Below, one piece after another: positions 37,679-46,660 of a stretch of 64,000 bases of DNA. The notes under the pieces were generated by a model that saw nothing but the letters and a program-made list of their open reading frames with translations, searched no databases and was not told the origin of the DNA. Within the stretch, counting starts at the first letter, position 1; every line of letters begins with the position of its first letter. Position numbers and translations under genes: made by a program. The stretch is from Gaiellasilicea sp037720595 (lineage in GTDB: Bacteria > Actinomycetota > Thermoleophilia > Gaiellales > Gaiellaceae): contig JBBJLW010000015.1 in assembly GCA_037720595.1 (NCBI GenBank), positions 9,806 to 73,805 of the forward strand, written 5' to 3'.

Positions 37679-38797
37679 ATGGCGACCGCCGAGCGAGATC
37701 TGTACGAGCTGCTCGGCGTCGAGCGGAGCGCCAGCGACGCCGAGATCAAGAAGGCGTTTCGCAAGCTCGCGCAGAAGCTCCACCCGGACGTCTCCCAGGA
37801 GCCCGACGCGCAAGATCGCTTCCGCGAGGTCGCAGAGGCGTACGAAGTGCTCTCGAACGCCGAGACGCGCAAGCTCTACGACCAGTACGGCCACGCCGGC
37901 CTGAAGCGCGGCGGCTATGCGCCTGGCAACTTCGATTTCGGCAACCTCGGCGACATCTTCTCGGCCTTCTTCGGCGACGACCTGATGGGTCGCGCCGGTC
38001 GCACCACCGCGAGCCGGGGCGGCGATGTGGGAGTCGCGGTCGAGATCGACCTCGCAGAGGCGTTTGCGGGAGCTACACGGCGGGTGGAACTCGAGGTCGC
38101 GCTGACCTGCGAGCGCTGCGAGGGCGACGGTGCCGAGCCCGGCACGACGCCGATCACATGCGGTACCTGCGGGGGCGCCGGTCGCGTCCAGCAGGTCTCG
38201 CGGAGCGTCTTCGGAGAGTTCGTGCGGGCGCAGACGTGTCCCACCTGCGGAGGTGGCGGCCGGATCTCGGAGACGCCCTGTCTGGAGTGCGCCGGCGCCG
38301 GCAGGACGACCCGCGAGAAGACGCTGAACGTCGAGATTCCGGCGGGAATCCACCACGGGCAGCAGATCAGGATCAACGGTGAAGGACACGCTGGAGCGCA
38401 CGCCGGCCGCAACGGCGACCTCTACGTGGAGGTGCGCGTCGCTCGTCACGAGCACTTCGAGCGGGACGGCGACGACATCCTCGCGAGCGTCGACCTGACG
38501 ATCGTGCAGGCAGCCATCGGGGCTCGCGTCTCGGTTCCGACTCTCGAAGGTGACGTCGAGCTCGACTTCGAGCCCGGGACCCAGCCAGGCGAGGTTCGCG
38601 TGCTGAGGGGCAAGGGGATGCCGGCGCTCCAGCGCTACGGCCGCGGCGACCAGCGCGTGCTGGTCAACGTCTCCGTCCCGCGCCGGCTGACCGCCGAGCA
38701 GCGCACGCTGCTCGAGCAGTTCGAAAGGCATTCGACCGAGGAGACGTACAAGCGCGACGAGGGGTTCTTCGAGAAGCTCCGAAGCGCCCTGCGTTGA
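37679..38797 (+). CDS. dnaJ: chaperone DnaJ
   Basis: 372 residues from ATG 37679; TACCCT ends 8 bases upstream. J domain with 'HPD' ('KLHPDVSQEP'), a short G/F region, zinc-finger repeats of CxxCxGxG type ('CERCEGDG', 'CGTCGGAG', 'CPTCGGGG', 'CLECAGAG') and C-terminal substrate-binding beta domains. DnaK is not in the window. Stop overlaps the prmA start by one base. Confidence 0.96.
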   Translation: MATAERDLYELLGVERSASDAEIKKAFRKLAQKLHPDVSQEPDAQDRFREVAEAYEVLSNAETRKLYDQYGHAGLKRGGYAPGNFDFGNLGDIFSAFFGDDLMGRAGRTTASRGGDVGVAVEIDLAEAFAGATRRVELEVALTCERCEGDGAEPGTTPITCGTCGGAGRVQQVSRSVFGEFVRAQTCPTCGGGGRISETPCLECAGAGRTTREKTLNVEIPAGIHHGQQIRINGEGHAGAHAGRNGDLYVEVRVARHEHFERDGDDILASVDLTIVQAAIGARVSVPTLEGDVELDFEPGTQPGEVRVLRGKGMPALQRYGRGDQRVLVNVSVPRRLTAEQRTLLEQFERHSTEETYKRDEGFFEKLRSALR

Positions 38798-39558
38798 TGA
38801 AGCTCCTGCGGCGCGTCTCCGTCACCGTCCCCCCGGCTCGGGCCGAGCAGGCGCGTGCCGTCATGCTCGAGCTCTTCCCGACCGGCTTCGAGGAGGTCGA
38901 TCACAAAGGCAGTCTCGAGCTGGCGGCCTACACGAACTCGGCGGGGGAGGAGCGGATCTGGCAGGCCTTCGGCGGTGCGGCGGGTTCCGATGTCGACGGC
39001 GGCTGGGAGGAGCGCTGGCGCCAGTTCCACAAGCCCGTGAGGGTGGGGGAGCTTTGGATCGGCCCGCCGTGGGAGGTGCCCGATCGAGACGCGCTCGTGG
39101 TCGTGATCGACCCGGGCCGTGCCTTCGGAACCGGCGGTCATGCGACGACGCGGCTCTGTCTCGAGCTGCTCGCTAGCGAGAAGCGCGGCAGCGTCCTCGA
39201 CGTGGGTTGCGGCTCCGGAATCCTCTCGATCGCGGCAGTTCGGCTCGGCTTCGCACCGGTATGCGGGATCGACTTCGACCCGCAAGCGGTCGAGGCGACC
39301 GAGCGCAACGCGCGCGACAACGGCGTCGAGATCGAGGCATGGCTCGCCGACCTGCGTGACGTGGAGCTGCCCGAGGTCGATCTAGCCCTCGCGAACATCG
39401 CGGCCGAGGCGGTGCTGGCGCTCGGGCCGAAGCTGCGGGCGGCGCTCGCGATCACCTCTGGCTACCTCGTCTCGGACGAGCCCGAGCTCGCCGGCTATCG
39501 CCGCGAGCGGCGGGTCGGGGTCGACGGCTGGGCCGCCGACCTGCATGTGCGTCGGTAA
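38797..39558 (+). CDS. prmA: ribosomal protein L11 methyltransferase-like PrmA
   Basis: 253 residues from ATG 38797 (TGATG with dnaJ). SAM-dependent class I methyltransferase: 'IDPGRAFGTGGHATTRLCLELL', motif I 'VLDVGCGSGILSIAAVRLG', 'IDFDPQAVEAT', catalytic 'LALANIAAEAVLAL' (N-[IL]-x-A in place of NPPY). The N-terminal substrate domain is shorter than in E. coli PrmA. dnaJ-prmA order is common. Confidence 0.92.
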   Translation: MKLLRRVSVTVPPARAEQARAVMLELFPTGFEEVDHKGSLELAAYTNSAGEERIWQAFGGAAGSDVDGGWEERWRQFHKPVRVGELWIGPPWEVPDRDALVVVIDPGRAFGTGGHATTRLCLELLASEKRGSVLDVGCGSGILSIAAVRLGFAPVCGIDFDPQAVEATERNARDNGVEIEAWLADLRDVELPEVDLALANIAAEAVLALGPKLRAALAITSGYLVSDEPELAGYRRERRVGVDGWAADLHVRR

Positions 39559-39570
39559 GAATCGCGGCCC

Positions 39571-39897
39571 ATGCCCGACTGCCTCTTCTGCACGCTCGTC
39601 CGCGAGGCCGACCACGTCGCCAAGGCGGACGGCTTCGTTGCGATCCGCGACATCAACCCGCGCGCGGACGTCCACCTGCTCGTCCTGCCCGAGCGGCATG
39701 TCGACACGTTTCGCGAGGTTGGCGCGTTCACGGCGGACGAGTCGAAGCGGATGCTCGAGTTCGTCGCCCAGACCGCGCGCGACGCCGGCCTCGAGGACTA
39801 CCGGGTGCTCGTCAACGTCGGCCCCGGAGGCGGCCAGACCGTCTTCCACCTGCACTGGCACCTGCTGGGTGGAAGAATCCAGGGGATGCCTGAATGA
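39571..39897 (+). CDS. HIT family hydrolase (HinT-like)
   Basis: 108 residues from ATG 39571. 'DCLFCTLV' (Zn-type Cys pair), 'INPRADVHLLVLPERHV', 'NVGPGGGQTVFHLHWHLLGGR' with the catalytic HxHxH triad. Nucleoside phosphoramidate/AMP-lysine hydrolase family. ATGA overlap with yqeY. Confidence 0.93.
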   Translation: MPDCLFCTLVREADHVAKADGFVAIRDINPRADVHLLVLPERHVDTFREVGAFTADESKRMLEFVAQTARDAGLEDYRVLVNVGPGGGQTVFHLHWHLLGGRIQGMPE

Positions 39898-40337
39898 GAT
39901 TGATCGCCGAGATCGAGTCCCAGCTCAAGGACGCCATGCGCGAGCGCGACGACGCGCGCCGAGACGCGCTGCGCCTCATCCTCTCCAGCCTGCGTGGTGC
40001 GGAGAAGGAGCTCCAGCGGGAGCTCTCGGAGGACGAGGAGCTGCAGGTGCTCCAGCGGGAGCGCAAGAAGCGGCTCGAGGCCGCGGAGGCGTTTCGCAGC
40101 GGCGATCGCGCCGAGCAGGCCGACAAGGAGGAGGCGGAGCTCGACGTGCTCGAGGAGTTCATGCCCGAGCCGCTCTCCGAGGAGGAGATCGAGGAGATCG
40201 TCGACGATGTGATCGCCGAGGTCGGCGCCACGAGCATGCGCGACATCGGTCGCGTGATGGCCGACGTGATGCCGCAGATCGCGGGGAGAGCCGACGGCTC
40301 GGCCGTCAGCCAGCTCGTCCGCGAGAAGCTCGCTTGA
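39894..40337 (+). CDS. GatB/YqeY domain protein
   Basis: 147 residues from ATG 39894. 'IESQLKDAMRERDDARRDALRLILSSLRGAEKELQREL' and 'EFMPEPLSEEEIEEIVDDVIAEVGATSMRDIGRVMADVMPQIAGRADGSAVSQLVREKL' fit YqeY, a stand-alone relative of the tail domain of GatB, often encoded beside rpsU/phoH. Probable role in tRNA-dependent amidation or RNA binding is inferred. Confidence 0.9.
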   Translation: MRLIAEIESQLKDAMRERDDARRDALRLILSSLRGAEKELQRELSEDEELQVLQRERKKRLEAAEAFRSGDRAEQADKEEAELDVLEEFMPEPLSEEEIEEIVDDVIAEVGATSMRDIGRVMADVMPQIAGRADGSAVSQLVREKLA

Positions 40338-40492
40338 CGCTGCACCTGGCACAGCTCCCGCGCTCGGCCGCAGCGCCAGCCTGCAGCGGGCGCACACGCA
40401 GACCCCGAGGTGAATAGATCCGGCGCGGCCGGGCGAGCCCAGGCTCCTGGGCCGAGCCGGAACGCTCCGGTTGCTCGCCTAGACTGAGCGGG
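40338..40492 (+). promoter_or_regulatory. yqeY-phoH gap: hairpin and phoH promoter
   Basis: 155 bp without a gene. GCCCAGG-CT-CCTGGGC (40437-40452) is a strong hairpin with no U-tract. TAGACT at 40480-40485 ends 7 bases before the phoH ATG, a leaderless-type promoter. Nothing else recognised. Confidence 0.5.
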
Positions 40493-41448
<956 letters not shown>

Positions 41449-41452
<4 letters not shown>

Positions 41453-41823
41453 TCGAGGTCGAGGTCGAAAACCGAAGCGGGGCGGAGGTCGACGAGATCG
41501 GTGCGGTCGACCTCGCCCAGCGCGTCCTCGCTGCGGAGGGGCTCGAGGATGGCGAGCTCGGGTTGGCGTTCGTCGCGCCCGACGAGATCAGGTCGTTGAA
41601 GGCGCAGCACCTGGGGATCGACGAGGCGACGGACGTCCTTTCGTTCCCGCTGGACGGGCGCGAAGCGGTTCTCGACGGCGTGCCGCGCGCGCTCGGCGAC
41701 GTCGTCCTGTGCCCCCAGGTCGTCGGTGATGCCTGGCGAAAGCCGCTCGTCCACGGTCTGCTGCACCTCCTCGGCCACGACCACGGGGCCGAGATGGAAG
41801 CGCGAGAGGCGCTCCACCGATGA
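41449..41823 (+). CDS. ybeY: endoribonuclease YbeY
   Basis: 124 residues from ATG 41449. Zinc site 'HGLLHLLGHDH' (HxxxHxxGxDH), with 'TDVLSFPLDG' and 'GDVVLCPQVV'. Single-strand endonuclease of 16S rRNA 3'-end processing and ribosome quality control. Slightly short at the N-terminus for the family. Confidence 0.95.
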
Positions 41824-42542
41824 ACTCGCCTCGCCGCGCGCCGTCGATCGTCGAGAGCTTCAACTACGCCTTCCAGGGGATCATCCACGTCCTCCGCACG
41901 CAGCGAAACATGCGCATCCATTTCGGCGCTGCGGCGCTCGTACTGGTGGCGGCGATCGTGTTGGGGGTGGACAAGCTCGAGCTGATCGCGCTCCTGCTCG
42001 CGATCGCGTTCGTCCTCATCGCGGAGATGATCAACACGGCCGTCGAGGCCGCCGTGGATGTCGCCACCACCTCATTCGACCCGATGGCGAAGCTCGCGAA
42101 GGACATCGCGGCCGGCTCGGTCCTCATCGCGACGGGAGTCGCGGTCGCCGTCGGGTACCTGGTTTTTTCCGGCCAGGTCTCGGACCGCAGCTCGCGCCTG
42201 CTCGACCGGCTCTCGAACGCACCGGCCGAGCTGACCCTGATCGCGCTCGTCCTGACGACGATCCTCGTGATCGGGACGAAGGCGCTGACCGGGCGGGGAA
42301 CCCCGCTTCGCGGGGGCCTGCCGTCGGGCCACTCGGCGGTCGCCTTTGCCGGCTGGATGGCGGCGACGCTGATCCTCGACCACACTGAGCACCGCTTCCT
42401 GATCTCGTCGCTGACCTTGATCATGGCCCTGCTCGTGGCCCAGACGCGCGTCGAGTCGGGCATCCATTCGGCCGTCGAGGTGCTCTACGGCGGCATTCTC
42501 GGCGCCCTCGTCACACTCGCCCTCTTCCAATTGACGCCGTGA
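41820..42542 (+). CDS. DgkA-type undecaprenol/diacylglycerol kinase fused to PAP2 phosphatase
   Basis: 240 residues from ATG 41820. Residues about 8-115 are DgkA/UdpK: 'SFNYAFQGIIHVLRTQRNMRIHFGAA' and 'IAEMINTAVEAAVD' (catalytic/metal Glu). From about 140 a PAP2 domain follows: 'TKALTGRGTPLRGGLPSGHSAVAFAGW' with PSGH, and 'AQTRVESGIHSAVEVLYGG' with the final Arg and His. A single chain could both phosphorylate undecaprenol and dephosphorylate a lipid (pyro)phosphate. Operon ybeY-dgkA-cdd-era is conserved in Firmicutes. Stop overlaps cdd. Confidence 0.92.
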   Translation: MNSPRRAPSIVESFNYAFQGIIHVLRTQRNMRIHFGAAALVLVAAIVLGVDKLELIALLLAIAFVLIAEMINTAVEAAVDVATTSFDPMAKLAKDIAAGSVLIATGVAVAVGYLVFSGQVSDRSSRLLDRLSNAPAELTLIALVLTTILVIGTKALTGRGTPLRGGLPSGHSAVAFAGWMAATLILDHTEHRFLISSLTLIMALLVAQTRVESGIHSAVEVLYGGILGALVTLALFQLTP

Positions 42543-42907
42543 CCGACGCCGAGCTCCTCGCCCGCGCCGACGCGATTGCCGAGAAGGCGTACGCGCCGTA
42601 CTCCAACTTCCTCGTGGGCGTCGCGGTCCTCGCGCGCGACGGGAACGTGATCGAAGGGGTGAACGTCGAGAACGGCGCCTATCCGCTCGGAGTTTGCGCC
42701 GAGAAGAACGCGATCTCGACCGCGATCACGCAGGGTTACCGCCCCGGCGACTTCGAGGCGCTGGCGGTCAACGCCTCGCCGTGCGGCGGCTGCCGGCAGT
42801 GGCTCGCCGAGATGGGCATCGACCGTGTGATCTTCCGCAATCGCGGCGAGATCTTGACCATGCCGCCTGCCGCGCTGTTGCCAGAATCCTTCGACCTTGC
42901 GGACTAG
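42539..42907 (+). CDS. cdd: cytidine deaminase
   Basis: 122 residues from GTG 42539. Zinc enzyme of pyrimidine salvage. 'AYAPYSNFLVGVAVL', 'VNVENGAYPLGVCAEKNAI' (first Zn Cys and catalytic Glu) and 'SPCGGCRQWLAEM' (two Zn Cys). Normal length for the tetrameric form. Confidence 0.95.
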   Translation: MTDAELLARADAIAEKAYAPYSNFLVGVAVLARDGNVIEGVNVENGAYPLGVCAEKNAISTAITQGYRPGDFEALAVNASPCGGCRQWLAEMGIDRVIFRNRGEILTMPPAALLPESFDLAD

Positions 42908-42925
42908 ACTAAGTCTAGCTAGCCT
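42904..42925 (+). promoter_or_regulatory. toxin-antitoxin promoter with 15-bp palindromic operator
   Basis: CTAGACT-A-AGTCTAG (42904-42918) is a perfect palindrome containing a TAGACT -10-like box; TAGCCT (42920-42925) ends 6 bases before the antitoxin ATG. The palindrome is placed where antitoxin or complex binding would block transcription. It begins at the cdd stop. Confidence 0.6.
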
Positions 42926-42931
42926 GACGGC

Positions 42932-43159
42932 ATGATCATGGTCGGGATGCACGAGGCCAAGACGAACTTCTCCAAGCTCGTCAAGCAGGTCGAGGCGGGG
43001 GAAGAGGTGATCGTCTCCCGTGGCGGCGAGCCCGTGGCGAAGATCGTGGCCTACTCGGAACCGAAGGTAGCTCGCAAGCCTGGGCTGCTCAAGGGGCAGA
43101 TCTGGATCGCTCCCGATTTCGACGAGATTCCCGAGGAGTTCGAGGAGTACCTGATCTAG
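42932..43159 (+). CDS. type II antitoxin, Phd/YefM-like (VapB-type)
   Basis: 75 residues from ATG 42932. 'MHEAKTNFSKLVKQVEAGEEVIVSRGGEPVAKIVAY' is the Phd/YefM DNA-binding fold; the acidic C-terminus ('PDFDEIPEEFEEYL') would wrap the toxin. A PIN toxin follows after 3 bases. The pair interrupts the cdd-era order. Confidence 0.93.
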   Translation: MIMVGMHEAKTNFSKLVKQVEAGEEVIVSRGGEPVAKIVAYSEPKVARKPGLLKGQIWIAPDFDEIPEEFEEYLI

Positions 43160-43162
43160 CGC

Positions 43163-43546
43163 GTGAGGTTGTTGCTCGACACGCACGCCTTCCTCTGGTG
43201 GACGGGCGACGACCACCGTCTGGGCCCAGCGGCACGAAGCGCGATCTCGGACCCGGAGAACGTCGTCTATGTCAGCGCGGCGAGCGCCTGGGAGATCTCG
43301 ATCAAACGAGCCAAGGGAAAGCTCCGCACGTCCCGTGACCTCGAAGCGGCCATCGCCGAGCACGGCTTCCGCGCTCTTTCGATTGAGATTCGCGACGGTA
43401 TTGCCGCCGGTGCTCTACCCACACACCATCGGGACCCGTTCGATCGCATGTTGATCGCCCAGGCACAACGCGAGTCGATGACGGTTGTCACCGACGACAG
43501 CGCGTTCGAGAAGTACGAGGTCGACACAGTTCCGGCTGCGCGGTGA
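43163..43546 (+). CDS. PIN-domain toxin (VapC-like RNase)
   Basis: 127 residues from GTG 43163. PIN fold acidic residues: Asp in 'LLLDTHAFLWW', Glu in 'SAASAWEISIKRAKG', Asp in 'DPFDRMLIAQAQ', Asp in 'VVTDDSAF'. This set resembles the PIN toxins often paired with Phd-like antitoxins. Intact. Its TGA overlaps the era GTG (GTGA), so era translation may be coupled to the toxin. Confidence 0.93.
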   Translation: MRLLLDTHAFLWWTGDDHRLGPAARSAISDPENVVYVSAASAWEISIKRAKGKLRTSRDLEAAIAEHGFRALSIEIRDGIAAGALPTHHRDPFDRMLIAQAQRESMTVVTDDSAFEKYEVDTVPAAR

Positions 43547-44403
43547 AGTCCGGCTTCGTTGCCGTCGCGGGTCGGCCGAACGTCGGCAAGTCGACGCTCG
43601 TAAACGCTCTCGTGGGCGAGAAGATCGCGATCACCTCGCCCGTGCCGAACACGACCCGGCGACGGATCTACGGGGTCGCGAACGGGGAGGACTATCAGCT
43701 TGTGCTCGTCGACCTGCCCGGCTTCCAGAAGCCGATGGACAAGCTGACCCAGCGGATGCAGAAGACCGTGGACGGCTCGTTCGAGGACATCGACGTCGTC
43801 CTCTTCGTCATGTCCGCACGCGACCGCATCGGCGGCGGCGACCGCTTCATCGCCCGCCGGGTCTACGAGCTCGGGATCCCGGTGATCATCGCGCTGAACA
43901 AGGTCGACAACCTGAAGCCGAGCCACATCGTCACCGGGATGAAGGCCGCGGCGGCGCTCGGCGACTTCCACGCGCTCCATCCGGTGAGCGCGGTCACGAA
44001 GGACGGAGTCGACGAGCTGCGTACCGATCTCCTCCACCTGCTGCCCGAGGGACAGCCGTACTTCGAGCGCGAGTCCGCGACCGACCAGACTCAGACGGAG
44101 CGGATCGTCGAGCTGATCCGCGAGAAGGCGCTGCAACTGACGCGCGACGAGGTGCCGCACGCGATCTCGGTCGAGCTGGACGAGCTCGACGAGAAGCTGC
44201 TGCGCGCGTTCGTGCTCGTCGAGACCGAGTCGCAGAAGCAGATCCTCGTCGGGAAGAAGGGCGCTGTCATCCGTGAGATCGGCGTCCGCGCGCGACCGGA
44301 GATCGAGCGGCTGCTCGGCCACAGGATCTTCCTCGAGCTCGTCGTCAAGGTACGCCCGCGCTGGCGCCGCGAGGACGCGCAGCTCGATCGCCTCGGGCTC
44401 TGA
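43543..44403 (+). CDS. era: GTPase Era
   Basis: 286 residues from GTG 43543. G1 'GRPNVGKST', G2 'TSPVPNTTRRRIYG', G3 'DLPG', G4 'NKVD', then KH domain 'LVETESQKQILVGKKGAVIREIGVRARPEIE'. Binds 16S rRNA 3' end in 30S assembly. Sits behind the toxin gene instead of directly behind cdd. Confidence 0.96.
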   Translation: MKSGFVAVAGRPNVGKSTLVNALVGEKIAITSPVPNTTRRRIYGVANGEDYQLVLVDLPGFQKPMDKLTQRMQKTVDGSFEDIDVVLFVMSARDRIGGGDRFIARRVYELGIPVIIALNKVDNLKPSHIVTGMKAAAALGDFHALHPVSAVTKDGVDELRTDLLHLLPEGQPYFERESATDQTQTERIVELIREKALQLTRDEVPHAISVELDELDEKLLRAFVLVETESQKQILVGKKGAVIREIGVRARPEIERLLGHRIFLELVVKVRPRWRREDAQLDRLGL

Positions 44404-44471
44404 GTGGAGGTCGTCGAATCCTGGCGTGACCGAGCTCCGGCGGTTCGATCAGGGCGGACGCGTGAGCCTGG

Positions 44472-45353
44472 CTAGACGTCGCCCTTGAAGGTGTCGCAGA
44501 CGGACGGGTCGCCGTTCTCGAAGCCCTTCTGGAACCACGTCATCCGCTGCTCCGAGGAACCGTGCGTCCAGCTCTCCGGGTTGACGCCTTGCCCCGATTT
44601 CTCCTGAATCCGGTCGTCGCCGACGGCGGCCGCAGCATTGAGGCCTTCCTCCACGTCGCCAGCCTCGAGGAGGCCCTCCTTGTTCGCCGAGTACCCCCAG
44701 ACGCCCGCGAGACAGTCGGCCTGCAGCTCGAGCTTGATCGAGAGCTCGTTCGCGCCCTCGGGATCCTCCTGCTGCTGCTGGCGCACGTCGTCGCTGACGC
44801 CGAGGATGTTCTGAACGTGGTGGCCGAATTCGTGCGCGATCACGTAGGCCTGCGCGAAGTCGCCTCGCGCCCCAAAGCGGCTCTGGAGCTCTCGGAAGAA
44901 GCCGAGGTCGATGTAGACGTGTTTGTCGGCGGGGCAATAGAACGGGCCGACCTCTGACGAGGCGCCGCCGCAGCCGGTCTGGATCCCGCTCGTGAAGAGA
45001 CGCAGCGTCGTCGGCTCGTAGGTCTGGTTCGCCTCGGCGAAAATCCGCTTCCACGTGTCTTGCACGTCGGCGACGACGAACTGGACGAACTGCGCCTCGT
45101 CGTCGCTCGCGGGCGGTTGTCCGCCGCCGGCGCCGGGGCCTGCGGGCGCTGCGGGGAGCTCGATCGGAAAGCCGCTGCCGCTCCCACCACCGCCTGGGAA
45201 TCCGCCCGAGAGGAAGAGAACGACGAGCGCCACGATGAGCCCGAGCCCGCCTCCGCCGGCCTTGCCGATCGGGATCCCGCCGAGACCGCCGCGGCCGCCG
45301 CTCCCGCGCAGGTCCTCGACCTGTCCCGCTCCCGTTCCCCTGCGCCACTTCAT
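44472..45353 (-). CDS. YpfJ-type neutral zinc metallopeptidase, membrane anchored
   Basis: 293 residues from ATG 45353. Gly-rich cytoplasmic N-terminus, one membrane segment ('GLGLIVALVVLFLSGG'), then the PF04228 domain: 'FVVADVQDTWKRIFAE', 'YCPADKHVYIDLGFF', zinc motif 'VIAHEFGHHVQNILG', 'ELQADCLAGVWG', 'THGSSEQRMTWFQKG', closing with 'CDTF'. Paired Cys suggest extracellular location. Substrate unknown. Divergent from deoC. Confidence 0.93.
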   Translation of the reverse strand: MKWRRGTGAGQVEDLRGSGGRGGLGGIPIGKAGGGGLGLIVALVVLFLSGGFPGGGGSGSGFPIELPAAPAGPGAGGGQPPASDDEAQFVQFVVADVQDTWKRIFAEANQTYEPTTLRLFTSGIQTGCGGASSEVGPFYCPADKHVYIDLGFFRELQSRFGARGDFAQAYVIAHEFGHHVQNILGVSDDVRQQQQEDPEGANELSIKLELQADCLAGVWGYSANKEGLLEAGDVEEGLNAAAAVGDDRIQEKSGQGVNPESWTHGSSEQRMTWFQKGFENGDPSVCDTFKGDV

Positions 45354-45528
45354 CGCCGGACAGCATGCCCAACCTCGCCGGACGGTACTCCTCGCCGGCT
45401 GGTTGCCTCGGCAGGCGTGGCGGTTCCAGACGCGTCCAGGGGCTGGCACCGGACGCGGCCGCGCCGGACATGGCGGTTAGCCGCCAGAGCGAAGGCGGCC
45501 GAACGACCGCAGCGCCTAGACTTGAGCC

Positions 45529-46467
45529 ATGGCTCAGGCACCCGCCCTCCCCCGCGGATTCGAGCTGCCGCTCGAGCCCCGGCTGCCCCGCATCGGCTCG
45601 ATCGACGCGGTCGCGCTCGAGGAGCGCGCGGCAACGCTGGCCAAGCGCTCGATCAAGAAGGAGTCGAAGCTGCAGGCATTCGAGCTCGCGATCCGGATGA
45701 TGGACCTGACGACGCTCGAGGGTGCCGACACGCCCGGCAAGGTCGCCGCGCTCTGCTCGAAGGCCGTCCGGCCCGACCCGATCGACAGCTCGATCCCGTC
45801 CGTCGCCGCCGTCTGCGTCTACCCGAACCTCGTCCCGACGGCGGTCGCCCGCCTACGCGGAACCAGCGTCCGCGTCGCCTCGGTCGCGACCGCGTTCCCC
45901 TCCGGTCAGTCGCCGCTCGAGATCAAGCTCGCCGAGGTGCGGCAGGTGATCGAGTGGGGTGCCGACGAGGTCGACATGGTGATCGACCGCGGCGCCTTCC
46001 TCTCCGGTCGCTACGCGAAGGTCTACGACGAGATCGTCAAGGTGAAGGAGGCTTGCGGCGAGACCCATCTCAAGGTCATCCTGGAGACGGGCGAGCTCGG
46101 CACCTACGACAACGTCCGGCGTGCCTCCCTGCTCGCGATGGCCGCCGGAGCCGATTTCATCAAGACCTCTTCCGGGAAGATCCCGCTCGCGGCGACCCTG
46201 CCCGTGACGCTGTGCATGCTCGAGGCGATCCGCGACGTCCACGACGAGACCGGCCGCGTCGTCGGGATGAAGCCCGCAGGCGGGATCCGGACCGCGAAGC
46301 AGGCGGTGCAGCACCTCGTCGTCCTCCACGAGACGCTCGGCCTCCGCTGGATGACACCCGACCTCTACCGCTTCGGGGCCTCCTCGCTGCTGAACGACGT
46401 GCTCTTGCAGATCCGCAAGCAGAAGACCGGCCAGTATCAGTCCCCCGACTACTTCACGCTGGACTGA
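45529..46467 (+). CDS. deoC: deoxyribose-phosphate aldolase
   Basis: 312 residues from ATG 45529; TAGACT ends 6 bases upstream. Class I aldolase: Schiff-base Lys in 'ADFIKTSSGK', proton-relay Lys in 'GMKPAGGIRT', 'VCVYPNLVPTA', 'DEVDMVIDRGAFLSG'. Longer than E. coli DeoC, with a C-terminal tail 'KTGQYQSPDYFTLD'. That tail sequence is repeated downstream. Two aldehyde dehydrogenase genes follow, suggesting acetaldehyde or a related aldehyde is oxidised. Confidence 0.95.
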   Translation: MAQAPALPRGFELPLEPRLPRIGSIDAVALEERAATLAKRSIKKESKLQAFELAIRMMDLTTLEGADTPGKVAALCSKAVRPDPIDSSIPSVAAVCVYPNLVPTAVARLRGTSVRVASVATAFPSGQSPLEIKLAEVRQVIEWGADEVDMVIDRGAFLSGRYAKVYDEIVKVKEACGETHLKVILETGELGTYDNVRRASLLAMAAGADFIKTSSGKIPLAATLPVTLCMLEAIRDVHDETGRVVGMKPAGGIRTAKQAVQHLVVLHETLGLRWMTPDLYRFGASSLLNDVLLQIRKQKTGQYQSPDYFTLD

Positions 46468-46656
46468 ACTTGAAGTTGAGACACCACACAAAGACGAAGC
46501 GTTCGGACGGCGGAGCCGGGCTTGGCCCGGCGGGAGCCGCCACAAGCTTTGACGAGATCGCGACGGCGAAGGAGGGGGCTCATGGGGGAACCATGGGTTC
46601 CCCCATGTTCGAGAAGACCGGCCAGTATCAGTCCCCCGATTACTTCACGCTCGACT
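46421..46656 (+). repeat. direct duplication of the deoC 3' end with hairpin-rich insert
   Basis: 45 bases of the deoC end (46421-46465) recur at 46612-46656 with 2 differences; both encode KTGQYQSPDYFTLD, but the second copy is in another frame. Between them lie about 146 bases with two palindromes: GCCGGGC-TTG-GCCCGGC and CATGGGGGAACC-ATG-GGTTCCCCCATG (46581-46607). No ORF of its own. Confidence 0.75.
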
Positions 46657-46660
46657 AGCG

